From the NCBI GenBank assembly GCA_038503075.1, contig JBCAML010000003.1, positions 1,302,001-1,366,000 on the forward strand: a DNA stretch of 64,000 nucleotides, in the 5' to 3' direction. The notes under the pieces are model-generated. The model searched no databases. It saw only the letters and a program-made list of their open reading frames with translations, and had not been told where the DNA came from. Every line of letters begins with the position of its first letter. The stretch's first letter is position 1. The position numbers were made by a program, and so were the translations under genes. The stretch comes from Gyromitra esculenta (Eukaryota; Ascomycota; Pezizomycetes; Pezizales; Discinaceae). Shown here piece by piece: positions 1 through 12,841 of the stretch.

Positions 1-403
1 CACAGTTTTTTGAACGCCGTTTATCTCGGTGGTGATAAAATGTCTGCTACTGTTAATAACAAACTCGAATGACCAGAACGCGGTATTCCCCATTCGAAAC
101 ATGTATTCCCGGGCATAGATGGAGTATACGAAAGCCTGTAAAACCAGAATTAATTACAGCTATGGTGTTTTTCAATGTTAGTTCTCGTAGCTATCCAATA
201 GTGGATTTGGAAGGGTTGTTGGTTGGTTTGTTGGTTGGTGGGGCAGAATTAAGAGCACGGTCCAACATATGCGGGCAGACAGGGTTTACTAGTACGCTCG
301 ACGTCAGAAACTTCGCGACACAACCCCCACCAACGCGTCTTCCCGGGGTTCCTCTATACTAATTCTAGATCCACCGTAGAATTAGCATTGATACTCCAGA
401 ATT
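1..403. other. 5' flank without a supported gene
   Basis: No convincing gene. A TTGG-rich simple stretch lies around 215-242. A 97-codon open frame at 69-362 has no recognisable motif. The 3' part must contain the promoter and leader of the NDUFAF7 gene that starts at 404. Confidence 0.5.
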
Positions 404-1922
404 ATGAAGCCCCGTCTATTGACGCAATTGCGATTACTTTCAGGTTTCCATTGGCGGCCTAGTACACAGCTATGTGCGCGAGCTTGCTACAGCGCTACGA
501 GCTATTCAACTCCACTAGCGAAACATCTGGCTGAAGCAATTAAGGTCAATTGCTCAAACTATTATCTGTCTTTTCTTATTACTAATAAACATAATAGACC
601 AATGGCCCAATCTCGCTCGCAGTCTACATGCGCCAATGTCTGACTTCTTCCTCAGGCGGATACTACACTGCTGAACGCACCGAAGGCCGTGATCCCTTTG
701 GACGGCGCGGGGACTTCATCACCTCTCCCGAAATCTCCCAGATGTTCGGGGAGATGATTGGGATCTGGATACTTGCAGAGTGGATGGCACAAGGACGAAA
801 GAAGGACGGTGTGCAGCTGGTCGAGTTAGGGCCCGGGAGAGGAACATTGATGGATGATATTCTCCGCGTATGTCCACCTACGTAATTCACCCTCTCCCCC
901 AAGGGGAAGACGGCACCGAGCTAACAGAGTCATAGACTTTGAACAACTTCAAACAACTCTACTCCGCAATAGAAACAGTATACCTAATCGAAGCCTCACC
1001 CTCCTTACGCGAGACACAGAGAAAATTACTCTGCGGTCCCGACTCCACCTTCACCCCCGTCGAAAACGGCGAGAAATGCATCAGCAAATACAATCACCCA
1101 ATAATCTGGTACGAGGACCTCCGCTTCGTACCCTCCTCGAAAGCTACAACCCCCTTCATCCTCGCCCACGAGTTCTTCGATGCCCTCCCAATCCACGCAT
1201 TCACCTCCACCGCCTCCGGCTGGCGGGAACTCCTCGTGTCCCACAACCCCCGCAAAACCACACACCTTGACCTCAGAACCCCACGTTCCCAGGTCATGGG
1301 CGGCGCACCGGTACCCGAGTTCAGCTTAACACAAGCAACAGCGCCAACGCCCTATTCCACGATTCTCCCCGAACTATCAGAGCGGTATAAAGCGCTGAAG
1401 AAGCATCTAGACTCCACGATCGAGGTATCGCCAGAGTCGCTCACGCTAATGGAGGACATTGCGAAGCGGATTGGAGAATCTCGTTCTGGGGCTGCGTTGA
1501 TCATTGATTATGGTCCTGCGGCTACTATCCCGGTTAACTCGCTGCGCGGGATTAAGTCTCATCGAACTGTGTCGCCGTTTATGGACCCTGGAGAAGTCGA
1601 TATTTCGGCTGATGTGGACTTTGTTGCGTTGGCTGAGAGAGCGCTGCAGGCTAGCGATGCTGTGGAGGTGCATGGACCTGTGGAGCAAGGTGCATTTTTG
1701 AGCATGTTAGGGATGGAGGCGAGGTTGGGGGTGCTGATGAAGGGACTGGAAAGTACGGGAGTGGAAGGGGAGAACAAAAGGAAGGGATTGGAGAGTGGGT
1801 ACAGGCGGTTGGTGGAGAGAAGTGGGGGGGCTATGGGAAAGGTTTACAAGGCGATGGCTGTGGTGCCAGAGAGGGGAGGGGTGAGGCCTATTGGATTTGG
1901 GGGTGAAGTGGTGGAGGGGTAG
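404..1922 (+). CDS. NDUFAF7: Mitochondrial NDUFAF7/MidA-type protein arginine methyltransferase
   Basis: Three exons, 404-544, 598-867 and 936-1922, join in frame to 465 aa. Introns are 53 and 68 nt; the second starts GTATGT. The family is the SAM-dependent methyltransferase that dimethylates an arginine of complex I subunit NDUFS2 in mitochondria and is needed early in complex I assembly. Exon 1 gives a basic, Arg/Ser-rich N-terminus ending near the [10 protein letters not shown] motif, as expected for a presequence. Exon 2 reads [20 protein letters not shown], the [12 protein letters not shown] motif and the SAM-binding [12 protein letters not shown] loop. Exon 3 carries the [12 protein letters not shown] and LIIDYG segments and a C-terminal region typical of COG1565/MidA. 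Length is close to the family norm (about 440-510). The downstream neighbour is AT-rich gene-poor DNA. Seen: motifs and splice sites. Inferred: import and substrate. Confidence 0.9.
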
Positions 1923-4900
1923 GCTTGGGAAGGAGATGTAGATAGATGTAGATATAGTATATACAATCACTCATGGATGCGAATGAGTTCGAAACAGATG
2001 TTTCATAAAGCCTTTATCAGTCTGCTATTAAGATTGTTTTTTGTTTTCCGGACCTGCCACAAGCAGTTCAACAACTTCCCGGGTCTTGAAGAAAACTGAC
2101 ACCCCTCAACACCATTCTCTCACCTACCGACCTGCTGGATCACGATTCTGCCCTACAGTCATTGACAGCAGTCACGCATACGATGAGTGCAGCTATCACC
2201 TGCACTCTAGTTCGACTGTCACTACAACTTGTTAAACCGACTAGATCCCTACGATGATAGAGACGTGGTCATCGCCAGCCTGATCTAACTGGATCACCAG
2301 GCTCGAGTACACACATGTGATTTGAGATGGAGATCCTTCTGCGTTACCCCTATCTTTCTGTAGGATCTTCAGGATACGTTGTTCAGGGCTCCGGGGTTGG
2401 ACCAGGCAGACACCAGGACTGCGCGTTCCATACAGCAACAAGCATTTAACTGCATGCTGTCTAAACTTATATAGCTCAGCCTATATGTTCTACATACGCG
2501 TCAAAACCAAGCAACGAGGTGAATCAGTCGCATGTTCGCACTCTTCCTCCCTCGTAACCAACAGTCAAAATTCTTCTTTCCTTCGGCCCCACGCTCAGCA
2601 GCCTGGGAAACCAAGGGAAAGAATTCTCTAAAGAAGAGAAGAAGTCAAAAATTCCCTACCCCACCGAAGCAAAGTAGGAGCAGTCAACATAGTTGTAGTT
2701 TTCAACTAGCAAAAATCGAAGCTCAGACGAATCTTCACTGCTATCGATCTTGCCCTTGCACCGGGATGGAGAAGAAAGAAAAGAAGAGAAGGAAGTAGGG
2801 GGAAGGGAGCACCTTATATAGGGGGCCAGGTGGCTAGCTTGGCTGGGCGCCAAGGGCGGCCAAATTTGTCTTGGCGCGAGGGTTAGGTGTCTTGAGAAGT
2901 ATTGACTCAGGATAAGATCTAGCAGCCTTAGATCAAGGATAGGCGGCCTTCTCAAGCTATGAGTCAGAATTACGAAGACATTTTTCTTTTCTAGATCGTG
3001 ACATGCGAATCTAAAGGTGTGCTCAATACGCGGTTTCTATTTCCCAAGACACTCATTATGCCTAACCGTAAAATCCATGCTTCAATGAATTTAGCTTACC
3101 ATTTTAAATTGACTGCCCACGAGATGATAATTAAATAAAATAGATAAGCTTTGACGCTAATTTATAGTGTCTTTTATGCTTAAAATTCGACCCACGTCTC
3201 CTTATCTCCCTAAGTTAATTAAACACTCCATACCTACATATGTCCGCCAATAATCACTCTTTTTGAGCAAAGAAGTGTATCTATTCTCGGAACCCTAGCG
3301 TACAAATTATCATATCTAATAGGCTCATATACTTATCCTGGGGCGCGCATCAGATCCCCTGTACCACGCTTATCAGTTAACGTTTGCGAGTATGAATAAT
3401 CTATCTATTTATCAGTTAGCGTTTTCGAACCCCTCAAATTCAACGAGTGAGATCATGTGATTTCTAATGAGTTCGAACTCAACTAGAACATTTGAAGACC
3501 ACTTTATCAGGCTAAACAGAGTGACGAAATACATGTAGTCATCGATCCAAATCGTAGACATGAATGAAATTTGAGAAATGGTTGATCTGTCTCGGAGCTA
3601 AACTGATGAGGTCGTCTCCCGGATATCGCAGACACAATATCATAGGCCCCATTCATCCGCTTTGTAGAAGTAGGCAAATAAGTGAGTAAACCTCCTTACT
3701 ATCTTGCCGTCGAGTCTTTGAATATCATTCTTTACGCAAGAATAGCCTCTAATGTAAGCACTCGTTCGAGAACTCCGACAGATACCAAGTGGGCCAAATG
3801 GCCAAAAACAATTCCGCATCTCTCGCCTGTCGTTCAATAACCTCCAAATTCTTTCTCGTTTCCGAATTGTTAGTTGAATGAGAACATATGAGTTTGGTAT
3901 GTCCTAGCTGAATAAGCTTTGTCATTTATTTAGCGACCGTGATGTGCAATGCACGGAAAAATGATCGCCCATGATACACTATCACGGTATATGAATAGAT
4001 CGGAGAGTCGTTATCCGCAGACCCATCATACGAAAACTCTAAGAATCAGTTGTCAGTAAGGTCTTTATGGGGTGGTTCGGATTGCGTAAATGGCTTTTTA
4101 TGAGTTGTCGGGTGTGTGAATGCCATACAGAAAGGCGACTATGGTTATCTGCGGAGCTGTCATGGTTTGGATATATGGAGAATTGACTGTCCACAAGGCT
4201 TTTATGGTGTGACGTGAATGCATGGCAGTCTGCTGTCCATGTGGCATTCGTGGTGTGCAACGAATCTCCTATAATGCGATGTAGTTGAGTCGCGGGTATT
4301 AGCGCAGTGCTCATGATCGGGAGATGTGCTTATGAATATGCTTATGCTTGTGCGTGTTTCTTGAATAACAAACATCCGAAAATTTTGGAGGCTTTGTGAA
4401 AAGCGCCAGGTAGCCTTGAAATGAGTTACCGGGTTAATTCGATGAGAAGGCGTGCTTGTGAGTACCCATATGCCTGTAAATGGAGATCAATTAACAGGAT
4501 TCCATCAATCACAGAGAACTCCATGAATACCTGTAGGCTACTTTACGCTTGAAGTGCGTTATCGAGGTTACTCGTTCCCGAGAACTAATTTCGCTCCTAT
4601 CAATGGTAGGTAGTGCCTGTAACATATGTTAGCTTGTGAAATGATCTCATGTCTTCCACGACGTAAGTATTAAGTCCAGGTATAAATGAAACTGAGCGTT
4701 TATTGGTTGGATAGGCTTCTTGAAAGGTAAAAAATTGATAAAACTCGTATTCCGTGAACACATCCGTGTAATGGCTCTGGGGAAAATGGGAAGGTACTAG
4801 TAGATCGGACATATCTCGGCGCAAGACCAGGTTTTGCATTTTAGCATGCTATCTCGTTTTTAGAATGTAGCAATGAGTTTTCTACTCAATAGTAAAATAC

Positions 4901-6012
4901 TGTCAGCATAGATTCTCTATGTGGAATTTGATTTAGAGTAAACTAAAGTCTGAATATCTGTAGGAAGAATTAGCTTGCCATCGCAAGACCCTGTCATTCG
5001 GAGAGCAGAATATTTAATTAGAGATCTATCTCACTTCACCCCCAACTCCGTCTGGTCGCAATGACATCTCCATCCCTTGTGTCGTTAATATATCGCATCG
5101 CTCGAATCTTGCTGAATAGCTATACGTCAACTCCTCTTTCAATAAATATCCCATCGTTGAGTAGATAAGTAGATGGGATCAGATACAGTCACCGTTAAAT
5201 GCTGCTGTATACAGACATCTTATTTGAGGGATAACAGTAAAATTATGCATCTACCTTCGAAACAGAAGTGCTAAATACATTGTAGAGTCCGCAGCTCGCT
5301 CAGTGGCTTTTATGGGATTTAATAGGGTAGCAGTTAACGTCTGGTTTTGTACTACAGTACTTGGTGATTTTTTAGAGGATTTGAACGTTGAATCTGTCTT
5401 TGGTGGTGACGACCTAATAATTCACGTGTGGTTAGTGAGGATTATGAATGTATAAAGAACACTGATCAGTTGCTTTAAGATGGAATAAGATTAAGTAGGT
5501 TATAGATTTCTTTGCAGGTTGAATGCCTCTCGAAATTGAACGATTTGTTAGTGATTAAATGTTGGTTAAAAGTTGGCTGTTTGTTTTTAATGAAGAGATG
5601 CTGTTGACGATGGCCAGCAGTGATTGTGGGGTTGGGCGTGTGGTGGAGTGGTGGCGGGTGGGGTGGGCCTGCAAGCCAGCCCTAACAACTGTTTCTAGAA
5701 TCATCCAACGTTATGAAAGTTTTCAGTAAAGGGCAGAAGGGTAATTCGTTCTAGGGATGGATAAACCAATCTGAGCTAATCTTCTATCCCTAGCGCGGTT
5801 TTTTGCAGATTCCATAATTCCACTGACACCCGCTCACTAATATTTCTTAGAAGAAGACTGCTTTATCCCACTCAGGCCCATTCTAAATTGGTATAGAGCT
5901 AAATAAATTCATCATACTAAACTACAACCAGACTATACCGAAAACCATTATAAAAATAAAGTCATAAAACGCGTCAATCATCCACACCCACGTCATCCAA
6001 AAACCTATATAA
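1923..6012. other. AT-rich gene-poor interval
   Basis: About 4.1 kb with no supportable gene; open frames are short and motif-free. From about 2960 onward the DNA is visibly AT-rich and stop-rich, as expected of degraded repeats. A GC-richer patch (2800-2960) contains a hairpin (2891-2956). A short direct repeat with the core TATCAGTTARCGTTT lies at about 3371 and 3409. One TACATGTA site is at 3530. A GT-rich patch lies at 5620-5680. I see no RNA gene. Confidence 0.55.
2891..2956. repeat. Short inverted repeat (hairpin)
   Basis: CTTGAGAAG at 2891-2899 is perfectly complementary to CTTCTCAAG at 2948-2956. Inside it, GATC-containing segments repeat in inverted order. This may be a fragment of a transposon end, but no further terminal structure is visible. 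Confidence 0.4.
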
Positions 6013-7548
6013 TTACAGCCTAGCAGAAGCATCTTTCTTAACCTTTTCCTCCGTCTTCTCCCTGATCCTCTTCCCGAGGTCTGTATTCACTTTCTCAAAC
6101 ATCTCATACGTCTTCTCCCTAACCTCCGGTAGTGCCCCACACAGGTGTACAGATACATTATACACAAAATTTTGCTGCTGGCCCTCGGTGCGCCCAAGCA
6201 CTTCCCAGAGCCCATTCGCCTGCTCGTAGTCCGTTTTCAGAACACGGAATGCAAAATTTGTTGCGGCGCCAACCCATTTCTCGTGGGCTTCGTGGGAGAC
6301 GATGGGTTTGTACGTGATTGGGCGGAAAGAGGACTGGTAGCTTGGCTGCGAGCCGTAGTTGTTTAATTGCATCACACCGTCTCGCTGGAAGGGATTGAAG
6401 ACCTTCAAAGGGCAGTTGACGGGGATCTGCTGGTAGTTAACACCAAGACGATGGCGCTGGGTGTCGGGGTACGAGAAGAGACGTGATTGGAGGATCGGGT
6501 CAGCGGAGGGCTCGACGCCTGGGACCATATGGGATGGCGAAAAAGCGGCTTGTTCGATTTCTGCAAAGTAGTTTTCGGGGTTCTTGTTCAGCGTGAGTTT
6601 TCCGAAGCGGCGAAGCGGGAACTCCTTCTGGGGCCAGACTTTGGTCAGGTCGAAGACGGAGTGCTTGAATTTTTCGGCTTGCTCTTGGGACATGGTCTGG
6701 ACGTAGACGGTCCAGGATGGGAACTCGCCCTTTTCGATAGATTCGAAGAGGTCTTGGGTCTGGTGGTCTGGGTTGGAGGACGCCATCTCATTAGCTTCGT
6801 CGTTGGTGAATGTTTTGACACCTTGGTCGGTCTTTAAGTGGATCTGGACATATGTGAAGGAGCCGTCAGGCTTGGTGAATTTGTATGTGTGGCCAGAGTA
6901 CCCGTTCATATGTCTGTATGAGGTCGGTGTGCCACGGTCGGAGAAGAGATGCATGACTTGGTGGATAGCCTCCTGGTTATTGGAGAGATAATCCCAGAAC
7001 ATGGTAGCATCCTTCAAGTTGGTTTGCGGATGACGTTTCTGTGTGTGAACGAAAACGGGGAATTTTGCAGGATCGCGTAGGAAGAAGATAGGCGTGTTGT
7101 TGAAAACCCAATCGTAATTTCCTTCCTCGGTGTAGAACTTGACGGCAAATCCACGGGGGTCTCGCGCCGAGTCGGCGGATCCCTTCTCACCTCCTACGGT
7201 AGAGAAACGGACGAGAGTTTTGGTCTTCTTGCCAATGCCGTTGAACACATCCGCAGAGGTTAAGTCCGAGATGTCATCGGTGACCTCAAATTCACCGTAT
7301 GCTCCAGCACCCTTGGCATGGACGACACGCTCGGGGATCCTCTCGCGATTGAAGTGAGCCAGCAGATCAATCAGATGAAAGTCTTGAAGCAGCAACGGGC
7401 CGTTCTCGCCGACACGCTGGGATTGCTGGGGGTTCATGACGGGACATCCATTGCTGGTCGTGTAGACCGGAGAGTCCTTGTACTACATTCATTGTCAGTG
7501 GACGATACCCAAGCTGTTCTGTAGGGTACTACTGACCTCGTTAACCAT
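6013..7548 (-). CDS. Peroxisomal haem catalase (small-subunit type)
   Basis: Two exons on the minus strand: 7548-7537 (ATG plus three codons, M-V-N-E) and 7482-6013, split by a 54-nt intron that starts GTCAGT and ends TAG; 493 aa. The first exon was chosen because the frame upstream of the internal Met stays open through a YTTSNGCPV-type N-terminus typical of catalases. It converts hydrogen peroxide to water and oxygen. Visible: the distal catalytic His in ERVVHAKGAGAYGEFEVT (about residue 59), the catalytic Asn in the VFNNTPIFF segment, the haem-ligand Tyr in RLFSYPDTQRHRLG, and the C-terminal tripeptide ARL, a PTS1 peroxisomal signal. Length is normal for a clade 3 small-subunit catalase. 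A TATA-like run at 7691-7702 lies about 145 bp upstream. Confidence 0.96.
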
Positions 7549-9063
7549 GGTGATTGATTTTATTAAAGTTTATGGCGCGGAGATTGGTATTATCTGCGTA
7601 ATAGAAGACAGCTTAAGTGTAGAATGGAGCTTCTTTCTAGGAAAGGTATGAACAGTGGATATGGGAGAACCCGAAGGATGGGCGGTGGGGATATATATAT
7701 ACAGCTCGAGAACAAAGCCTCTGCCTATTAAGACCTAATTGGGAGGTTTCCATCAAAGCTTCTCCGAGCCCCTAAATTGAACCTTTCCACCTCATCTGTA
7801 AGAATAGCAGCTTGGTTTCTTCCTGACGGCGTTGGACAGGTCGAAAGCCCTCGATTTGTCATCGCTCAGGTACGTTATGAGATCATGATGCATCCAGTCT
7901 GGTTTACATTCTGTTGTTTTCCCCACACCGCTTAAAGCCGAACAATGTGCCATATCCTTCGGGTTAGGGCAGGTACAACCGCGGACTACGGCGGCCCGCT
8001 AATGTCCTTCTAGCCGTTGCCGCCCGCCGCTGTGGAGGAGTTGGTCTGAATGCTGTTGTGGAATTGAATTGAGGCTCCTGTGAAGGCAGGATAACAAAAT
8101 AATATCACTGAGTTTTCTTTTCCTTTTCTCCTCCCAGTGTGTCTCTGTCAAAGAACAGATTCGTGTAGCAGTCTATTCGTTCAGCTCCCCGCCACCCCTC
8201 CATCCGGAATCCTAGCCTACGTAAAAGTATATTACCATATAGCATCCTCAATGCGTAACGATTGCCCCACCTCTCTGCACCGACGTACTCTGCAATACTG
8301 TTCTGGACCTCTGCTGAACACTAAGCAGGAACCTAAATGCGTAATGCTATGGGGAACGAAATGGGCCCTGCTTTGCGCTGCATTCCTCAGAACCGAGTTC
8401 TGAGAATCACAATGCATGCCCATAATCCCGACATGTGGACCCCACTTCTCTACGCCGCGCTCCAACGCATCCGAATGGTGGATTTGGTTTATCGACAACG
8501 GCTCTGTGGCGGTCAGCCTGCGAGCTTATGGCGATTGGAGGTTTCATGGTAAACCTTACTAGATGCAGATGAATGGTATTATTCATACTAAAATGTTTAG
8601 TCGATCACGGGTGGTCTAAGACCGTTCCGCTTACGCAGTTAGACTCCTTGGATTGCAAAGCACGAGAAATGAACAACTATAGACCGGTCCCTGTTGAAAT
8701 AACTTCACCGCTTCATCGAAAATACCATCCCAACAATCGTAATTTGCTCGATCATGCATCTAGGGTTGCTAAAGTAGGTACTCGGGTTAGGGAAGAGTTC
8801 GATGCCAAGGACTGTAGGTTCCCCATTCGTCGCAGGGAATCCCCTTGTTTCCCCTGACCCGAGTACTCCATGTACCGTATGTCTCTCGAAATACGGCTCA
8901 GCTATGCCCCGAGCTAAACTTAATATAGTACTGAATGTGGCGGAAGATAGCTATTTAGAGACTCGTCCTGCAACCAACTCCGTCAAATTTGTGAGGCTAC
9001 GTGGCTCATGTAGAAAGCGAGACTCTGAATGGCTCTTTTCAGTGCCATATTCAGCCACTGGGG
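7549..9063. other. Catalase upstream region and gene-poor DNA
   Basis: The first 150-500 bp must include the catalase promoter (TATA-like run at 7691-7702 on the minus strand). The remainder has only motif-free short frames. A 15-bp inverted repeat containing GTACTCGGGT lies at 8778-8792 and 8852-8866. Confidence 0.5.
8778..8866. repeat. Inverted repeat with GTACTCGGGT arms
   Basis: The left arm at 8778-8792 and the right arm at 8852-8866 match 14 of 15 bp in inverted orientation. The arm core GTACTCGGGT recurs at 9088 in the left arm of the neighbouring element, so the two may be related transposon ends. Confidence 0.45.
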
Positions 9064-9361
9064 TGTCGAGACTTTTCTTACACGGGTGTACTCGGGTGTG
9101 AGGGTAAGTCTGGCGACAGGTGGCGGTGCAGCCTTATTCTCAGTGGGTTTAAGTTGGTTTGAATTTCACACTTTGCTACATGTTTACTTTATTTAATATT
9201 TAATACATATATGTATTATTCTTAATCCGCTAGGCATTTTTATCAGGCTTCACAGGGAGTTGTGGAGGGGGGAGAAGAATTGGTATCTCTTACTAGCACC
9301 ACCACCTGTCACTAGACTTACCTCCACACCCGAGCGCGGCCCTGTTCGAAAAGTCTCGGCA
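9064..9361. mobile_element. MITE-like element with about 65-bp imperfect terminal inverted repeats
   Basis: The segment 9064-9130 is the imperfect reverse complement of 9295-9361. Both arms read, from the outside in, TGYCGAGACTTTTC, then a variable spacer, then CTCGGGTGTG, then GGTAAGTCT, then GACAGGTGG. The interior (9131-9294) is short, AT-rich and non-coding. Differences between arms include C/T transitions, compatible with age or RIP. No transposase is encoded and the target-site duplication is unclear, so the outer boundaries are approximate. Confidence 0.65.
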
Positions 9362-11788
9362 TTCCTCGTCTCTATTGAGCACGACTGCTAGCAGATTGAG
9401 GTTACAATTTCAATAGAAGGTACATGTACATGTAGTTATGTGAAGTGGCTAGATGTTATTTAGCGTCACAGGATTTCCATATTTTTCTCCTCTTTCGATT
9501 TACTATCAACAGTCTGCAAGGCGCTAGGACCTGTGAAAGTGACTGTACCATGGGTGTCGATAATCTTACTGTGAATGCTTACATGTAGTGTTTATCTAAC
9601 CAGGTTCACGTCACTTACCCCTACACTCGTAGTACAGCCAGCCGTCTGGCGACTAAATCAGATGCTTCTTTTCTAGACTCTGACTCCTCTGAAGTGCAAT
9701 TGCGGGAAGAATATCGTCCCACTATTTCATCTGGGCATTGTTTGCATCATTGTGCTAATGCTGATATTGGGATTATACACGTATGTGTGCTTTGGAATAT
9801 CCCTCAAGAGAAACATACAACTTTTAGGAGGTGCTGCGCTTACGAATACTCTGCCCGTAGAAGGCAATGGTGAAGGTGGAGAATTGAGAGTCTGATTGCG
9901 AACAGTAGCAATAAGAAGCCTGTAAAATATATGTTTCAGCCTCAAACTCAAGCTGCATTTTACCATCACCGAACCGGTTCCATAGATATCCACAATTCTA
10001 CTCGGCAGTCATAGAATGTCATATCCCGCTAGTGCATAGCCCCAAGAGCCTTTCAACCTCAGATATCGCTCACACACCTTTTCCTATCATCTCCTACGAC
10101 TCGTGTTCATCAGTCCCAACAATTCAGCAAAATTTTTTTTAACTAAGACAAAAATCAATACACTTTTATTCAATAGCCGACCTACCCTTACTCCGAAGGC
10201 AAAAATCAGGAGAGCGATACCCAACACAGAAACACAAGACTATACCCCACAACAACCACCATCCCACCACCTCCGAAGTTCTAACATATAAACAGGCTAC
10301 TCCATAGCCATTTACGGAAGCCACCTGACCTATCATGCCCATGAAATCTATGTGTGAGATTAAAGGTCATGACGATTAAATGAATCCGAGATCCGAATGC
10401 ATTCATCATACTTATGGACTTGCATATCTATTCCTTTTGAGCCCATAGTCTTTTTATTGGCTGACATAATTATGTGGTTGAAGTTATATTTTTTCGTACA
10501 TCGATCCGTAGAAAGGATGAGCAGCTCAATTCCTTACATTGAAAAGAGGAGATAGCTATGGCATTATTTAGTTTGCATCCTCAGACGTAGACGTACAGTC
10601 CCTAGTAAATGATTCTGTATCGAGGTCGACAGGCATCAATCCAACCCGCATTGGTGAACCAAAAGCTAACGACGGGTTATTCTAAAGGTCTTTAGAGACA
10701 GCGACAAAGCATTCTGGTTCAAAAGCAGAAGAGTTTAGTGGATATTAACTCTCCTGTAGAATCTTTGTCGTAGCTGCCAGCCAAATTGCATAAGCGGCAA
10801 GCATTCTAACACAACGAAGAAATCGCTACGATTTATTTTCCACAACCATATCTCGCCATCAACTACGCATATAATAATAGCACAAATTCAATATTCAAGA
10901 CAGGTAGCCAATATTACGAATAATTAAAAGCCCGAATAAACCAAACCACAACGCTACTATTACTCATACGGACTTGCAGAACAGAAGAGGCTATGAGACC
11001 GGGCTTGGCTAGATAAAATCATTTACGTTCGTGTAGTGCGCGGGTGATCTGTGTCCCCAAACGAACATCTCTGCATAGCAATACTCTGTAGTCGCGAATC
11101 TGGGAAACCGCCGGGAGTATATCGGTAGCAATGTGATGTTCCCGATTACTATTACATCAATGATATGTGGGGCATGCCTCTTCAATGCAGCCTAAGTACG
11201 CACGAGCGGGGAATGGTGACTACAGAAACTAAATGTTAAAAAAAAAGACTCCCAAAAGCTAAAATATCATATTGCATCGATAGAACTGATATTTATTATG
11301 CAAAAGCACCAAATCTCCAATTGTATGCAAGAAAACAAAAACGAAACAAAAACGAAACAAAAACTCGTCATTACCAATTTCGCTATATCATTACCCCCTC
11401 TATCAGCTTCACATGCATCCCCTCCCCCACATCCAAATTCTCCAAAGTCAGGCACTCCCCCGAGAGGACAATGGCAAATCTCCCGGAAGAGAAGCAAGAG
11501 CCACAAACGCGAAAAATAAAACTCCTTATGATGATGATAGTAAAGATAACAGAAACCGACGATAACATGATTGGGAAAAAGAGGGTAAAGAGGAACAAAA
11601 AACAAGGTCGCATTTAGGAAGAGGGAGGGAAAAAAAGGAGAATTAACTATATCATCGCCCAACATTCTAAACTAGCTAGTAGTATAAATCCCCCTCCGAT
11701 CCCCCTTAGACCAACCTAGACCAACCTGCTCCCCTCCGAAGGATGTGTATATACGTTGCTCGCATTCTCAAACCGAGGCGAGTGGAAA
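9362..11788. other. AT-rich gene-poor interval downstream of ARL1
   Basis: About 2.4 kb with no recognisable gene. Three TACATGTA palindromes occur at 9421 and 9427 (overlapping) and at 9580. The 11300-11650 part is purine-rich on the plus strand (AAACG/AAAAC runs), producing artefactual open frames on both strands. The part next to 11788 should contain the ARL1 3' UTR and terminator. Confidence 0.5.
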
Positions 11789-12841
11789 CTATTGGTTCTC
11801 TTGGACTGTGTTCTGTACGTGAAGTATCGTTAGCACGGTCTGGGCAAGGGTGGTGCAAGAGTGCGGGGAAGACCGGAATATACGTACCACCAGCCAATCC
11901 ATGCCGTCGTTTACACCTGGGATCCCGGGCAGGACGCGTCAGCCATCAGATTCAGACTCACTATTAAGCCCGCCTCTCCGCTGCAACTTCGGGGTTGCAG
12001 GACTTGATTCTCCATCGCATCCCTCTTCTCTCGCTCTTGGAGGTTCCCCACCAGCCCCTCACTAGGAAGTAGTATGTTTGGACTCACCATCACCCGTGAC
12101 AGCACTACATCCGAAGATGCTCCAGTTTCGCTCCTTCAGACTGGGCAGCTTCAACGCCTCGCTGATCTCAGCAGCCCCTAAGACCCCCGGCTGATCTTGC
12201 TTATTCGCAAATACGAGCAGGCTTGCATCCCGCAGTTCGTCCTCGTTCAGCATTGCTGCAAGCTCCTCTGCTGCGGTTTCCAAGCGCGTGTGGTCGGTTG
12301 CGTCGACGACGAAGACAACGGCTGCTGTGTTGGCATAGTAGCAGCGCCAGTAGGGACGAATAGAGGTTTGGCCACCTAAGAGAAAGTCAGCATTGATATG
12401 GGAGGGGGGTGGTGGTGAGAGTGGTGGGTGGCTGAATGCTTCATACCTAGATCCTATAGTGATTGTTAGTTCCCTGTACCCCTAGAGTAGTGTAATTGTA
12501 CATACCCAGACGTTGAAATTCAGATTCTTGTATGTAACACTCTCAACATTGAAGCCAATGGTAGGGACCGTAGTCACGACCTCGCCAATCTGTCCAAACC
12601 CCTGTTAGAGCTCCCCTCCATCTCCCCCTCCATTTTCTCCGCCGACCTAGGGGCTGGCCTACCTTTAGCCGGTACAGCAGTGTAGTTTTGCCCGCGTTAT
12701 CCTGTACAAACCCGTAGTGTTAGTAGATGCACAGGCAAAAGAGAGACAGACAGGTAGAGAGCTCCGTACCAGTCCCAGAATCAATATCCGGACCTCCTTC
12801 TTCGACCATAGCCGCGAGAACATGCTCTGAAAAGCTCCCAT
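11789..12841 (-). CDS. ARL1: ARF-like small GTPase Arl1
   Basis: Seven exons on the minus strand: 12841-12770, 12701-12663, 12589-12506, 12453-12447, 12375-12088, 11916-11888 and 11812-11789. They give exactly 180 aa, the family length (yeast 183, human 181). Exon 4 is only 7 nt and supplies Asp-Leu and the first base of Gly in the DLGGQ switch II motif. Visible: N-terminal MGAF with a myristoylatable Gly2, P-loop GLDNAGKT split across exons 1-2, switch [26 protein letters not shown] (an Arl1 hallmark), the guanine-specific NKQD, and CSAVTG. Arl1 recruits GRIP-domain golgins to the trans-Golgi. It is transcribed divergently from ARP8, with 323 bp between the ATGs. The first ATG in frame that gives Gly2 is at 12841. 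Confidence 0.95.
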
